Part shown: positions 54,847 through 63,670 of the stretch, one piece after another | Position numbering within the stretch: the stretch's first letter is position 1 | How the letters are laid out: every line of letters begins with the position of its first letter | NCBI RefSeq assembly: GCF_029906345.1 | Contig: NZ_JARYGY010000005.1 | Location: forward strand, 124,001-188,000 | Direction: 5' to 3' | Length of the DNA stretch: 64,000 bases | Source: Aquimarina mycalae | Lineage (GTDB): Bacteria; Bacteroidota; Bacteroidia; Flavobacteriales; Flavobacteriaceae | Program-made: the position numbers and the translations under genes | Notes under the pieces: generated by a model | Databases searched by the model: none | Told to the model about the DNA's origin: nothing | The model's input: only the letters and a program-made list of their open reading frames with translations

Positions 54847-55845
54847 TTACTTTAAATTTTCCCAATACCATTTTACAGCCTCTCGTAATCCAGATTTCAT
54901 ATCAAATTGCGGATCATATCCAAGAAGTGTTTTTGCCTTATCCACCGAAGCTAAAGAATGAGGAACATCTCCTTTACGTTCAGGACCATTTTTAACCTCT
55001 AAACTAGCTATTTTACTATCAAATTCTGATAAATACTCTTTTAACAAAGTAACTAATTCATTTAAAGTTGTTCTTTCTCCAAACGCTGTATTGTATACAT
55101 TATTTAAGGCATCTTGATTGTCAGAAACAATAGCTCTTAGATTCATCTGAATTACATTATCTATATATGTAAAGTCACGCGAAAAAGATCCATCTCCATT
55201 TATAACAGGTGATTCGTGATCCATAAACTGCATCACAAACTTGGGGATAACCGCTGCATACGCACCATTTGGATCTTGTTTACGACCAAATACATTAAAA
55301 TAACGTAACCCTATAGTATCCAGATTATATGTTCTTTTAAAATTATCAGCATATAATTCGTTTACGTATTTTGTAATAGCATACGGTGATAAAGGTTTAC
55401 CTATTTTTTCTTCTACTTTAGGTAAAGCTTTAGAGTCTCCATAAGTAGATGAACTAGCAGCATAAATAAATCGCTTTACTTCGGCATCTCTAGAAGCTAC
55501 TAACATATTTAGAAAACCTCCTACGTTAACATCATTACTAGTTATAGGATCATTGATAGACCTCGGCACAGAACCCAAAGCCGCCTGATGTAAAACATAA
55601 TCAACTCCGTTACAGGCATTATGGCAATCTTCAAGATTACGAATGTCGCCTTCAATAAATTTGAAATTTGGATTTTTGTTAATTGCAGATAAATTCTTTT
55701 TATGCCCCGTAGCAAAATTATCTAAACCTACTACTTTACTTCCCTTTTCAAGTAGTGCTTCGCATAAATTAGATCCTATAAAACCTGCTGCTCCAGTAAC
55801 TAAAACAGTCGAAGAACCTAATAGTTCTAATTGGTCAGTGTTCAT
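54847..55845 (-). CDS. UDP-N-acetylglucosamine 4-epimerase family protein (TviC/WbpP-like)
   Basis: 332 residues, extended SDR. NAD-binding GAAGFIGSNLCEALL is near residue 18, with SSSTYGDS and YxxxK in YAITKYVNE as the catalytic set. The TviC/WbpP group interconverts UDP-GlcNAc(A) and UDP-GalNAc(A). It is likely the first gene of the EPS run that ends at 32038, because the 250 upstream bases are non-coding. Confidence 0.92.
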   Translation of the reverse strand: MNTDQLELLGSSTVLVTGAAGFIGSNLCEALLEKGSKVVGLDNFATGHKKNLSAINKNPNFKFIEGDIRNLEDCHNACNGVDYVLHQAALGSVPRSINDPITSNDVNVGGFLNMLVASRDAEVKRFIYAASSSTYGDSKALPKVEEKIGKPLSPYAITKYVNELYADNFKRTYNLDTIGLRYFNVFGRKQDPNGAYAAVIPKFVMQFMDHESPVINGDGSFSRDFTYIDNVIQMNLRAIVSDNQDALNNVYNTAFGERTTLNELVTLLKEYLSEFDSKIASLEVKNGPERKGDVPHSLASVDKAKTLLGYDPQFDMKSGLREAVKWYWENLK

Positions 55846-56099
55846 AATTTTTTGTATTACCCCTTTATTTTTATTCCCCTTTGACTATGCATAACATAGA
55901 CTGCGCGAAATTAAGGTTTAACAATAGAACATACAACATATATGAAAGGGGATTTTAACCCTTAATAAAACTGGAGATGTTCAGTCAACCTATAAAAAAA
56001 ACAATTCATCGATTTTATAAACATAAAATACTGTTAATCAATATTTTATTTTCAAATTCATTTTTATCAACAATAACGTTTTCGATGTAAAAATGGGTA

Positions 56100-58103
56100 T
56101 TAATACCTATATAATTCCAACAGTTCTTTTTCGAATCGATTTTTTGCCAAATATTGAGATTCTAATGCGGGTTCAAATGGAATTGGTGTTTCTAAACTTG
56201 CTACTCTTTTTACTGGTGCATCCAGGTACTGAAAGCAGTTTTCCATAATTAAAGCAGAGATATCTGAAGCAACACCTCCAAACATAGAATCTTCTTGCAA
56301 TATGATAGCTTTTCCTGTTTTCTTAACAGATTCAACTATAGTATCAACATCCAACGGCTGCAGTGTTCTTAAATCAATTACATCAGCCAATATTTGAGGT
56401 TGTTTTTCTAATACTTCTAGTGCCCAATGTACTCCTGCCCCATAACTAATTATCGTGATTTCATTTCCTTCCTTTAATAAGGAAGCCTTTCCAAAAGGAA
56501 TCGTATAATACCCTTCAGGAACTTCTTGCCTGATGCTACGGTATAATGCTTTATGTTCAAAAAATAATACTGGATTTGGATCTTCTATCGATGTAGCTAG
56601 CAACCCTTTTGCATCTATCGGAAATGCTGGATACACCACTTTCAATCCTGGGGTTTTAGTAAACCACGCTTCATTAGTTTGACTATGAAATGGTCCTGCT
56701 CCTACACCTCCACCGCAAGGCATTCTCACTACAACATCTGCAGACTGATTCCAACGATAATGTGATTTAGCCAATAAATTTACTATAGGATTGAATCCTG
56801 AAGAAACAAAATCAGCAAACTGCATTTCGACAACTGCTTTTACTCCATTAACAGACAATCCATATGCTGTAGAAACAACAGCAGATTCACAAATCGGAGT
56901 ATTACGAACTCTATCCTTTCCAAATTCAGCTACAAAACCTTCAGTGATTTTAAAAACCCCACCATAATCCGCTACATCTTGTCCCATAATGATTAAATCA
57001 TCATGTCTACGCATTCCTTCTTGAAGACCTTCAGAAATTGCATCTATCAATCTAATTTCTTTAGTATTAGAGCTAGGCCTGGCTATATTTACTATAAAAT
57101 CCTTATATACTTCTTTTAATTCTTTGTCTATATCGACATTAATTTTTTCTTCTTTACTAGTCCGTTCCCAATTAGATTCAATTTCGGTCTTAATACTTGA
57201 ACGCCTCTCAACATCATCATCGATGGAAAAAATAGCATGTTCTAACAGATATTCCTTATAATTCTCAATAGGATCTTTTGCTGCCCAATGGTCCATTAAT
57301 TCTTGTGGAACATATTTAGTCCCGCTAGCCTCCTCATGTCCTCGCATTCTAAAGGTTTTAAACTCTAATAAAATGGGTCTTGGGTTTTGACGTATGCTAT
57401 CCGCAAGTTTATTTACTTTATCATATACCTCTAAAATATTATTACCATCAATGACATAAGATTCCATTCCATAACCTATCCCACGATCTGCTAAATTCTT
57501 ACAATTGTATTGTTCTATAGTTGGTGTAGATAACCCATATCCATTATTTTCAATACAAAAAAGCACTGGTAAACTCCACACAGAAGCAATATTAAGTGCT
57601 TCATGAAAATCTCCTTCGCTCGTTCCTCCTTCACCAGTAAATACGGCAGTTGCCTTATTATTCTTTTTAAGGAGATTACCCAATGCAATTCCACAAGCAA
57701 CTCCTAGTTGTGGGCCCAAATGAGAAATCATACCAACGATATTATACTCTTGCGTTCCAAAATGAAACGAACGATCTCTACCATTAGTAAACCCATTAGC
57801 TTTTCCTTGCCATTGACTAAATAACCTATATAAAGGAACATCTCGAGTAGTAAACACACCTAGATTACGATGCATGGGTAAGACATATTCATCCTGATGC
57901 AAAGCAGCTGTTACTCCTACCGAAATTGCTTCCTGACCAATACCACTAAACCACTTAGATATTTTTCCTTGTCGTAGTAGTATGAGCATTTTTTCTTCGA
58001 TAAGTCTTGGCTTCAGCATTTTAGTATATAAAGAAACCAACAACTCATTAGTGTATTCTTTTCTATCAAAATCAAATTTCAATTTCTCCTCTGACACACT
58101 CAT
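56100..58103 (-). CDS. 2-oxoacid dehydrogenase E1, fused alpha and beta subunits
   Basis: 667 residues. Residues 1-330 form the alpha subunit with the thiamine diphosphate motif GEGGTSEGDFHEALN and ending in ENNGYGLST; residues 345-667 form the beta subunit with MGQDVADYGGVFKIT, CGGGVGAGPFHSQ and IVDLRTL-type segments. The enzyme decarboxylates branched-chain 2-oxoacids (or pyruvate) and passes the acyl group to E2 lipoate. Bacteroidota commonly have this single-chain fusion. No E2 or E3 gene is nearby. It is separate from the EPS genes by 254 non-coding bases. Confidence 0.93.
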   Translation of the reverse strand: MSVSEEKLKFDFDRKEYTNELLVSLYTKMLKPRLIEEKMLILLRQGKISKWFSGIGQEAISVGVTAALHQDEYVLPMHRNLGVFTTRDVPLYRLFSQWQGKANGFTNGRDRSFHFGTQEYNIVGMISHLGPQLGVACGIALGNLLKKNNKATAVFTGEGGTSEGDFHEALNIASVWSLPVLFCIENNGYGLSTPTIEQYNCKNLADRGIGYGMESYVIDGNNILEVYDKVNKLADSIRQNPRPILLEFKTFRMRGHEEASGTKYVPQELMDHWAAKDPIENYKEYLLEHAIFSIDDDVERRSSIKTEIESNWERTSKEEKINVDIDKELKEVYKDFIVNIARPSSNTKEIRLIDAISEGLQEGMRRHDDLIIMGQDVADYGGVFKITEGFVAEFGKDRVRNTPICESAVVSTAYGLSVNGVKAVVEMQFADFVSSGFNPIVNLLAKSHYRWNQSADVVVRMPCGGGVGAGPFHSQTNEAWFTKTPGLKVVYPAFPIDAKGLLATSIEDPNPVLFFEHKALYRSIRQEVPEGYYTIPFGKASLLKEGNEITIISYGAGVHWALEVLEKQPQILADVIDLRTLQPLDVDTIVESVKKTGKAIILQEDSMFGGVASDISALIMENCFQYLDAPVKRVASLETPIPFEPALESQYLAKNRFEKELLELYRY

Positions 58104-58391
58104 ATTTAAATCAATAAATTTTAGTAAATAATGGTTTTCCTAAATAGGAATAATGAAAAGTAAATGTAATTATTTTTATTTCAGAATAAATAATCAAATC
58201 ACAATATTATTAAGTAGTTGTTAATTTATCCTAAACAATTCTACGAATTAATTAAATTTACTATGAATTAAAGAATATATACTCAAAATTAATTATTTTG
58301 ACAGTTATCTGCATATTGCAAAAAAAACATATAAACTATGATGTTTATTTACACAAATACATCTATTTTAGTTATAGAAAATTAAATAATC

Positions 58392-59342
58392 ATGAATAAT
58401 ATACCAAGTGTAGATCTTTCAGACTTTCTGTCTGATGATCCATCACGTAAACAAAAGTTTGTTGAGGAAATAGGAAAAGCCTATGAGGAAATAGGTTTTG
58501 TTGCATTAAAAAATCATTTTTTAGATGATACGCTTGTAGAAGGCTTATATAAAGAAGTTAAATCATTCTTTGCATTACCAGTAGAAACTAAACAAAAATA
58601 TGAAATAGAAGGTTTAGGAGGTCAGCGTGGTTATATTTCCTTTGGAAAAGAACACGCTAAAGGTAAAAAAGAAGGTGATTTAAAAGAGTTTTGGCATTTT
58701 GGACAAGAACCCGATGCGGATGCTAATTTAATCGAGGAGTACCCTCCTAATGTACAGGTAGAAGAACTAGCTGATTTTAACAAAACAGGAATGCAAGCCT
58801 ATAAAATGCTTGAAAAAACAGGAATATATGTACTGCGCGCACTTGCTTTATATATTGGCTTAGATGAACATTATTTTGATCATTGGGCAAGTAATGGCAA
58901 TAGCATTCTAAGACCTATTCACTATCCACCAATTACCGAAGAACCTAAAGGCGCTGTTCGTGCAGGAGCTCACGGAGATATAAACCTTATTACTTTACTC
59001 ATGGGAGCTTCTACAGGAGGACTACAAGTACAAAGGAAAGATGGTGAATGGATTGATGCAATTCCGCAAGAAGATGAACTTGTAATCAATGTAGGAGATA
59101 TGCTAGAACGACATACTAATAATAAATTGCGTTCTACAATACACAAAGTAATCAATCCTCCTAAAGAACAATGGGGAAAACCTAGATACTCTATTCCTTT
59201 CTTTATGCACCCTAGAAGTGATATGAAATTAAATTGCCTGGAAGCATGTATTACTGAAGAGAACCCTAAACAATATGATGATATTACTGCAGGAGATTTT
59301 TTACATCAACGACTAGTAGAAATTGGGTTAATAAAAAAGTAA
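58392..59342 (+). CDS. Isopenicillin N synthase-like 2OG-Fe(II) oxygenase
   Basis: 316 residues. N-terminal DIOX_N domain (SVDLSDFLSD, YEEIGFVALKNH) and a C-terminal double-stranded beta-helix with the HxD pair in AGAHGDINLITLL, the distal histidine in RSTIHKVINPP and the co-substrate arginine in RYSIPFF. The group oxidises small molecules using 2-oxoglutarate; many Bacteroidota carry one next to this SUI1/DUF1835 set, with no known substrate. It is first of a four-gene plus-strand run. Confidence 0.88.
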   Translation: MNNIPSVDLSDFLSDDPSRKQKFVEEIGKAYEEIGFVALKNHFLDDTLVEGLYKEVKSFFALPVETKQKYEIEGLGGQRGYISFGKEHAKGKKEGDLKEFWHFGQEPDADANLIEEYPPNVQVEELADFNKTGMQAYKMLEKTGIYVLRALALYIGLDEHYFDHWASNGNSILRPIHYPPITEEPKGAVRAGAHGDINLITLLMGASTGGLQVQRKDGEWIDAIPQEDELVINVGDMLERHTNNKLRSTIHKVINPPKEQWGKPRYSIPFFMHPRSDMKLNCLEACITEENPKQYDDITAGDFLHQRLVEIGLIKK

Positions 59343-59351
59343 TTTCTATTT

Positions 59352-59681
59352 ATGGATTTACAAGATCAATTAAAAAATTTGTTTCCTGACCATGAACCTA
59401 TTGAAGAGGAAAAAGAACAGGAAAAAGAAGATGATATTTGGATGCAAGAAGATCCCATTATATGTAAGTATGAGAAACGTAAAGGAAAACCGATTACCAT
59501 ATTAGAGGGATATACAGGTGCAGATGAAGATTTTAAAAAACTTGCCAAAGAAATAAAAACAAAACTAAGCGTTGGCGGTAGTTTTAAAAATGAACGCATT
59601 ATTATACAAGGAGATTATAGAGATAAAATCATGGATATCCTTAAAATAAAAGGGTTTAAGGTAAAACGTGTAGGCGGATAA
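59352..59681 (+). CDS. SUI1/eIF1-family translation factor (YciH-like)
   Basis: 109 residues. After an acidic N-terminus (EPIEEEKEQEKEDD) comes a SUI1 domain: GKPITILEGYTGADEDFKKLAKEIKTK, SVGGSFKNERIIIQGDYRDKI and GFKVKRVGG. Bacterial SUI1 proteins bind the ribosome and may check initiation. It starts 9 bases after the oxygenase stop. Confidence 0.92.
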   Translation: MDLQDQLKNLFPDHEPIEEEKEQEKEDDIWMQEDPIICKYEKRKGKPITILEGYTGADEDFKKLAKEIKTKLSVGGSFKNERIIIQGDYRDKIMDILKIKGFKVKRVGG

Positions 59682-59714
59682 TTTCTGTTATAACATATTT
59701 AGACATACGAAGAA

Positions 59715-60653
59715 TTGGGGACAAAGACATTACATATCACTAATGGTGATAGCTTAACAGATAGATTAAAAGCACTACAACTAGTTGATGGAACATTTTT
59801 GGTATGGCGAGAAATGTTATGTGAAGGTCCTACAGATATCAGAATTGAAACCGATGAAGCTATTGAAAAACGGAAAGCATTTCTAAAAAAATATTATAGA
59901 ATCCCCTATAAAGGTTATGAAGAAAAATTTATAAGCCAGCTAAATAAATTAAACAATCTCGAAGAATATGATGAAATCATACTTTGGTTTGAATACGATT
60001 TATTCTGTCATATTAATATGATGGCTGCTATAAGTTTATTGCTTCGTAAAGGAATTACAGACACTCCTGTTTATTTGGTTTGTAGTGGTAGGGTTGAAAA
60101 TGTTAAAAAATGCTTGGGGCTTTGTGAATTATCCGATCCTCAACTTAAAAAGCATTTTAAAAATAAAATTTTGCTTGATATTAATGATTTAGAGCTAGCA
60201 TCTCATGTTTGGACATTATATTGCGAATCTAACCCTAGTAAAATAGCTGGGCAAATTAAAAAACAATCCTCTTTTGAGTATTTATCTATCTGCCTTCGAG
60301 CACATTTACAAAGATTTCCTAATATGCTTACAGGACTCAACATTCTAGAACATAACATTCTGGAAATGGTTGACACATATCAAATTAAGAATATAAAACA
60401 ACTAATGGGATACACACTTGAATACCAAGGGTTTTATGGGTATGGAGATATGCAAATGAAACGAGTTCTTGCTAGACTTTTCCAGTTTTTTGATCAGACT
60501 AAAGATCGTCTTTTGTTATCCGAAAGAGGGAAGCTTGCGCTACAACAGAAAAAAAACTTTTACAATACTCAAAAATTAGATTGGTATTATGGAGGGGTCA
60601 AAAAATATGATTACCTATATAATAACGAAACTCATAATTTATTAAAATTATAA
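59715..60653 (+). CDS. DUF1835 domain protein
   Basis: 312 residues starting at TTG 59715; an in-frame stop at 59700 and absence of a closer ATG before the conserved LHITNGDS decide the start. The DUF1835 pattern (FLVWREMLCEGPT, then an ILWFEYDLFCHIN segment) is clear. Function is unknown; homologues are cytoplasmic and occur beside many kinds of genes. It is 33 bases after the SUI1 gene and 1 base before the phosphorylase start (TAATATG). Confidence 0.85.
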   Translation: MGTKTLHITNGDSLTDRLKALQLVDGTFLVWREMLCEGPTDIRIETDEAIEKRKAFLKKYYRIPYKGYEEKFISQLNKLNNLEEYDEIILWFEYDLFCHINMMAAISLLLRKGITDTPVYLVCSGRVENVKKCLGLCELSDPQLKKHFKNKILLDINDLELASHVWTLYCESNPSKIAGQIKKQSSFEYLSICLRAHLQRFPNMLTGLNILEHNILEMVDTYQIKNIKQLMGYTLEYQGFYGYGDMQMKRVLARLFQFFDQTKDRLLLSERGKLALQQKKNFYNTQKLDWYYGGVKKYDYLYNNETHNLLKL

Positions 60654-60654
60654 T

Positions 60655-61533
60655 ATGGCTATAGCCGAATCCGAATTTATACTCAACGAAGATGGAAGTA
60701 TTTATCACTTAAATCTTAAACCTGAACATCTTGCAGACACCATTATCACGGTTGGAGACCCAGATCGTGTTGATCAGGTTACACAATATTTTGATACGAT
60801 AGAATGTAAAATTCAAAAAAGGGAGTTCCATACGCAAACTGGCATATATAAAGGAAAAAGAATTACGGTAATATCTACTGGAATTGGAACAGATAATATA
60901 GATATTGTATTTAATGAATTGGATGCTTTAGTAAATATTGATTTTAATAAAAGAGAAATCAAACAAGAACATACCTCTCTTAATATTATCCGAATTGGAA
61001 CTTCTGGCGCTATCCAACCAGATATTGCTATTGATAGTTTTGTTGTTTCACAAATAGCGGTTGGATTTGATAGTTTACTTCATTTTTATGAAAGTAAAGA
61101 TGTTCAGTTTCCGCAAATTTCAGAACCACTAGCCCAACATTTGAGTTGGGATAAAGATAAATCAACACCATATGTGGTATCCTTTGACAAAAAACTAGGA
61201 AGACATATGCAAAGCGAAAGAACTAAAAAAGGTTTTACGGTTACCAATGTTGGATTTTATGGCCCACAAGGTAGAGTTTTACGATTACCAACATCTGATC
61301 CCATTCTCAATGAAAAATTAGCATCCTTTAGATATGCCGATAAAAAGATTACAAATTTGGAAATGGAAACTGCGGGAATATATGGGATGGCTAAACTTCT
61401 AGGTCATCGAGCAGTATCCATGAATGCGATATTAGCAAATAGAGCAACAGGTGAATTTAGCTCTAATCCAGGTGAAACTGTCAATAACTTAATACAATAT
61501 ACGTTAGATAAGATTATAAGCTATGACAACTAG
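60655..61533 (+). CDS. Nucleoside phosphorylase (PNP/UDP family)
   Basis: 292 residues, PNP_UDP_1 fold. The phosphate-binding GDPDRVDQV is near 32-40, IGTSGAIQPD in the middle and NLEMETAGIYGMAKLLGHRA near 238-257 for ribose binding. It splits purine or pyrimidine nucleosides with phosphate to base and ribose-1-phosphate. Its exact base preference cannot be told by eye; Bacteroidota homologues are often named uridine phosphorylase. Confidence 0.9.
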   Translation: MAIAESEFILNEDGSIYHLNLKPEHLADTIITVGDPDRVDQVTQYFDTIECKIQKREFHTQTGIYKGKRITVISTGIGTDNIDIVFNELDALVNIDFNKREIKQEHTSLNIIRIGTSGAIQPDIAIDSFVVSQIAVGFDSLLHFYESKDVQFPQISEPLAQHLSWDKDKSTPYVVSFDKKLGRHMQSERTKKGFTVTNVGFYGPQGRVLRLPTSDPILNEKLASFRYADKKITNLEMETAGIYGMAKLLGHRAVSMNAILANRATGEFSSNPGETVNNLIQYTLDKIISYDN

Positions 61534-61554
61534 TTTTTTTATAATATTAATGCA

Positions 61555-61580
61555 TAAAAAATGGACGATAAATCGTCCAT
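61555..61580 (-). terminator. Intrinsic terminator on the minus strand
   Basis: ATGGACGAT and ATCGTCCAT form a perfect 9-bp stem with a 2-base loop. On the minus strand it is followed by six T; on the plus strand no T-run follows. It therefore serves a leftward transcript, namely the small gene at 61637-61783. Confidence 0.75.
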
Positions 61581-61636
61581 CTAGTTCTAGTATCAAATAA
61601 AATAGTATATAAAAATACTATTCTTCAACATATATT

Positions 61637-61783
61637 TTATCCAAATAAAATCTTTAAACTAATTAAAAAATTAGTGGCTAGTAATAAGGCGATAAAGATT
61701 ACAATCCCATTTTCTAAAGTATTGCTCTTTAATTTAGCTACCTTAACGTACGCACTTTTATTTCTTAAAAAATTCTTTTTCAT
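61637..61783 (-). CDS. Small single-pass membrane protein (48 residues)
   Basis: From an ATG at 61783 the frame encodes 48 residues: a basic N-terminus (KKNFLRNKSAYVKVAKLKSN) followed by one hydrophobic helix (about 26-47, with VIFIALLLATNF) and a stop at 61637. A strong leftward terminator lies 57 bases downstream and a TACATTTG promoter element 34 bases upstream, so it has the full set of transcription signals. No function is known. A plus-strand frame overlaps it but lacks such signals. Confidence 0.6.
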   Translation of the reverse strand: MKKNFLRNKSAYVKVAKLKSNTLENGIVIFIALLLATNFLISLKILFG

Positions 61784-61816
61784 AGCAAATATTGTTTTAT
61801 TTGGTTTTAATTACTT

Positions 61817-61824
61817 CAAATGTA
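61817..61824 (-). promoter_or_regulatory. Possible -7 promoter element (TACATTTG) of the small gene
   Basis: Matches TAnnTTTG on the minus strand, with a TTG 24 bases further upstream, a slightly long spacing. The small gene ATG lies 34 bases downstream. Confidence 0.4.
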
Positions 61825-61939
61825 GTCGTAATTATCAGATTTATATTGCAATAATAATCAAAATAAATACAATTACACGATAAAAAACATAAATAATCGA
61901 CAAAATACACAATTTTAACATATTTTATACTTTAAAAAC

Positions 61940-62791
61940 ATGCATACAATTAAAATTGGTGGTGTACCAGAGCACTTTAACCTACCTTGGCATTTAACAA
62001 TTGAAGAAGAGGCATATCTTACGAATGATATCCAATTAGAATGGACCGATTTTCCTGGAGGAACAGGAGCTATGTGTGAAGCGCTAAGGAATAAAGATAT
62101 TGATATCGCAATTATATTAACCGAAGGGATTGTTAAGGATATCATTGCTGGTAATCCTTCTAAAATAGTACAAACATATATTCAATCTCCTTTAATATGG
62201 GGAATTCATGTGGGATATGATTCTACTTATACAGCCATAGATGATCTTAAAAACACTGCTGCTGCAATTAGCAGATATGGATCTGGATCTCATTTAATGG
62301 CATACGTGCACGCGCAAAATAACGGATGGGATACTTCTTCATTGCAATTTGAAGTGATAAAAAACCTAGATGGAGCGGTAAAGGCTCTAACTGATGGTAG
62401 CGCAGATTATTTTATGTGGGAACATTATACTACTAAACCCCTAGTAGACAATAAAACCTTTCGTCGTATAGCCGATTGTCCTACTCCATGGCCTTGTTTT
62501 GTGATTGCAGTAAGGGAAGAAATTCTAAATACGAAAAAAGATCAAGTAAAAACTATTTTAGAAATTATCAATAATACAACTCCAGATTTCAAACAAATAT
62601 CAAGCATAGACAAAACACTTGCTCATAGATACGATCAACAAATAGAAGATATCAGATCATGGTTAAAGCTGACCGAATGGAGTCAATCATTAATCACCAA
62701 AGAGAAACTACAGGAAATTCAGGATCAGTTATTTAAATTAAATATTATTGATAAAACAGTAGATTCAGAAAAATTAATTCATAAGATGTAA
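61940..62791 (+). CDS. Solute-binding-protein-like (NMT1/SsuA-type fold), no signal peptide
   Basis: 283 residues. It resembles periplasmic binding proteins for sulfonates, nitrate or thiamine precursors: IGGVPEHFNLPWHLTIEEEA at the start, PGGTGAMCEALRNKDIDIAIILTEG in the first lobe, SRYGSGSHLMAYVHAQNNGWD in the second. The start MHTIKIGG lacks any signal peptide or lipobox, and no ABC permease or ATPase gene is near. So it is probably a cytoplasmic ligand-binding protein or an enzyme with the NMT1 fold. Role unknown. Confidence 0.75.
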   Translation: MHTIKIGGVPEHFNLPWHLTIEEEAYLTNDIQLEWTDFPGGTGAMCEALRNKDIDIAIILTEGIVKDIIAGNPSKIVQTYIQSPLIWGIHVGYDSTYTAIDDLKNTAAAISRYGSGSHLMAYVHAQNNGWDTSSLQFEVIKNLDGAVKALTDGSADYFMWEHYTTKPLVDNKTFRRIADCPTPWPCFVIAVREEILNTKKDQVKTILEIINNTTPDFKQISSIDKTLAHRYDQQIEDIRSWLKLTEWSQSLITKEKLQEIQDQLFKLNIIDKTVDSEKLIHKM

Positions 62792-62899
62792 GCAACCATT
62801 TTATATAAGTTTCATCTTACAATAGGGTGATCTCTTAAAAATTATGAAAGCCGTTGTGGCAAACTTTTTGTTACAATTTGGAAAACAAAAAACAATCAC

Positions 62900-63490
62900 A
62901 TGAAAAAAATTTTAACGCTGTTTGCAATACTATTATTATCGCAAACCACTTTTGCACAAGATCAATCAGATCTACCGCGTAGGGATATTAAAAAAAATGA
63001 AATTAGCATTAACCCTTTTAACATTGTAGCTTTTGGAGCACTTGATGTAGGTTACGAAAGAGTACTTGGCAATAATAGTAGTTTGGGGTTTGATTTTTTC
63101 TATAGACTTGCCGACGATGACGATGATGATAATGACGTCATAGATACTGATGGAGTGTTTGATAAAGAAATAGCATTCACAACTCGCTTTAAGTACTTTT
63201 TTGGAAATAGAGTTGCAAGAGGTTTTTATGTAGAAGCTTTTGGGATGTTATCTTCTGGAGAGCACGAAAATTACGTTAGGGTTTTTGATGACCTAGGTAA
63301 CTTTATTAGTGCCAGTGATGTAGAAGAAGAATATACAGATTTCGCATTAGGATTCTCTGTTGGAGGAAAGTTTGTTACAAGAAATGGTTTCTTTATTGAT
63401 ATCGGATTTGGTATTGGAAGAAATTTATTTAGTGACAAAAGCCCAGAAATTATATTAAGACCCAACCTATATTTAGGGTATAGATTTTAA
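62900..63490 (+). CDS. Small outer-membrane beta-barrel protein 1
   Basis: 196 residues with a signal peptide cleaved near Ala19 (TTFA-QD). The mature part has alternating strands with Gly and aromatic residues and ends in PNLYLGYRF, a typical outer-membrane barrel C-terminus. A run of Asp (DDDDDDND, then DTDGVFD) lies in an early loop and resembles calcium-binding D-x-D-G turns. It has a paralogue directly downstream. Function unknown; possibly DUF3575-like. Confidence 0.75.
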   Translation: MKKILTLFAILLLSQTTFAQDQSDLPRRDIKKNEISINPFNIVAFGALDVGYERVLGNNSSLGFDFFYRLADDDDDDNDVIDTDGVFDKEIAFTTRFKYFFGNRVARGFYVEAFGMLSSGEHENYVRVFDDLGNFISASDVEEEYTDFALGFSVGGKFVTRNGFFIDIGFGIGRNLFSDKSPEIILRPNLYLGYRF

Positions 63491-63514
63491 AACCTATAAT
63501 TTTTAAAAACGTAC

Positions 63515-63564
63515 GCACTCTACTTTTTGGTATTAATTTTAATTTTAAGGTAGGGTGTTTTTTT
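63515..63564 (+). terminator. Intrinsic terminator after barrel protein 1
   Basis: CACTCTACTT pairs with AAGGTAGGGTG (one wobble, one bulge) across an AT-rich loop, followed by seven T. It separates the two tandem barrel genes. Confidence 0.6.
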
Positions 63565-63670
63565 ATGAATTTGTTTTAGGAATGAAAAGTAATAATTTAA
63601 GAAAAACGCAATCGCCGAAACGCTTAAATATTATAAATCATGAGCAAAAATGAATTTTAATAACAAACAA

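Larger units (their letters stand above)
61534..61939. other. Intergenic region holding a small minus-strand gene
   Basis: The 406 bases between the phosphorylase and the solute-binding-like gene contain a 48-codon minus-strand reading frame with its own likely promoter element and terminator, all listed separately. Nothing else is recognised. Confidence 0.6.

Noticed and set aside
61674..61883. 69-residue plus-strand frame
   Set aside because: It overlaps the minus-strand small gene that has promoter-like and terminator signals, and its Ile/Lys/Phe-rich translation looks like AT-rich noise.
62844..62903. 19-residue plus-strand frame ending in an ATGA overlap with barrel protein 1
   Set aside because: A leader peptide is possible, but the peptide has no recognisable features and frames this short occur by chance.
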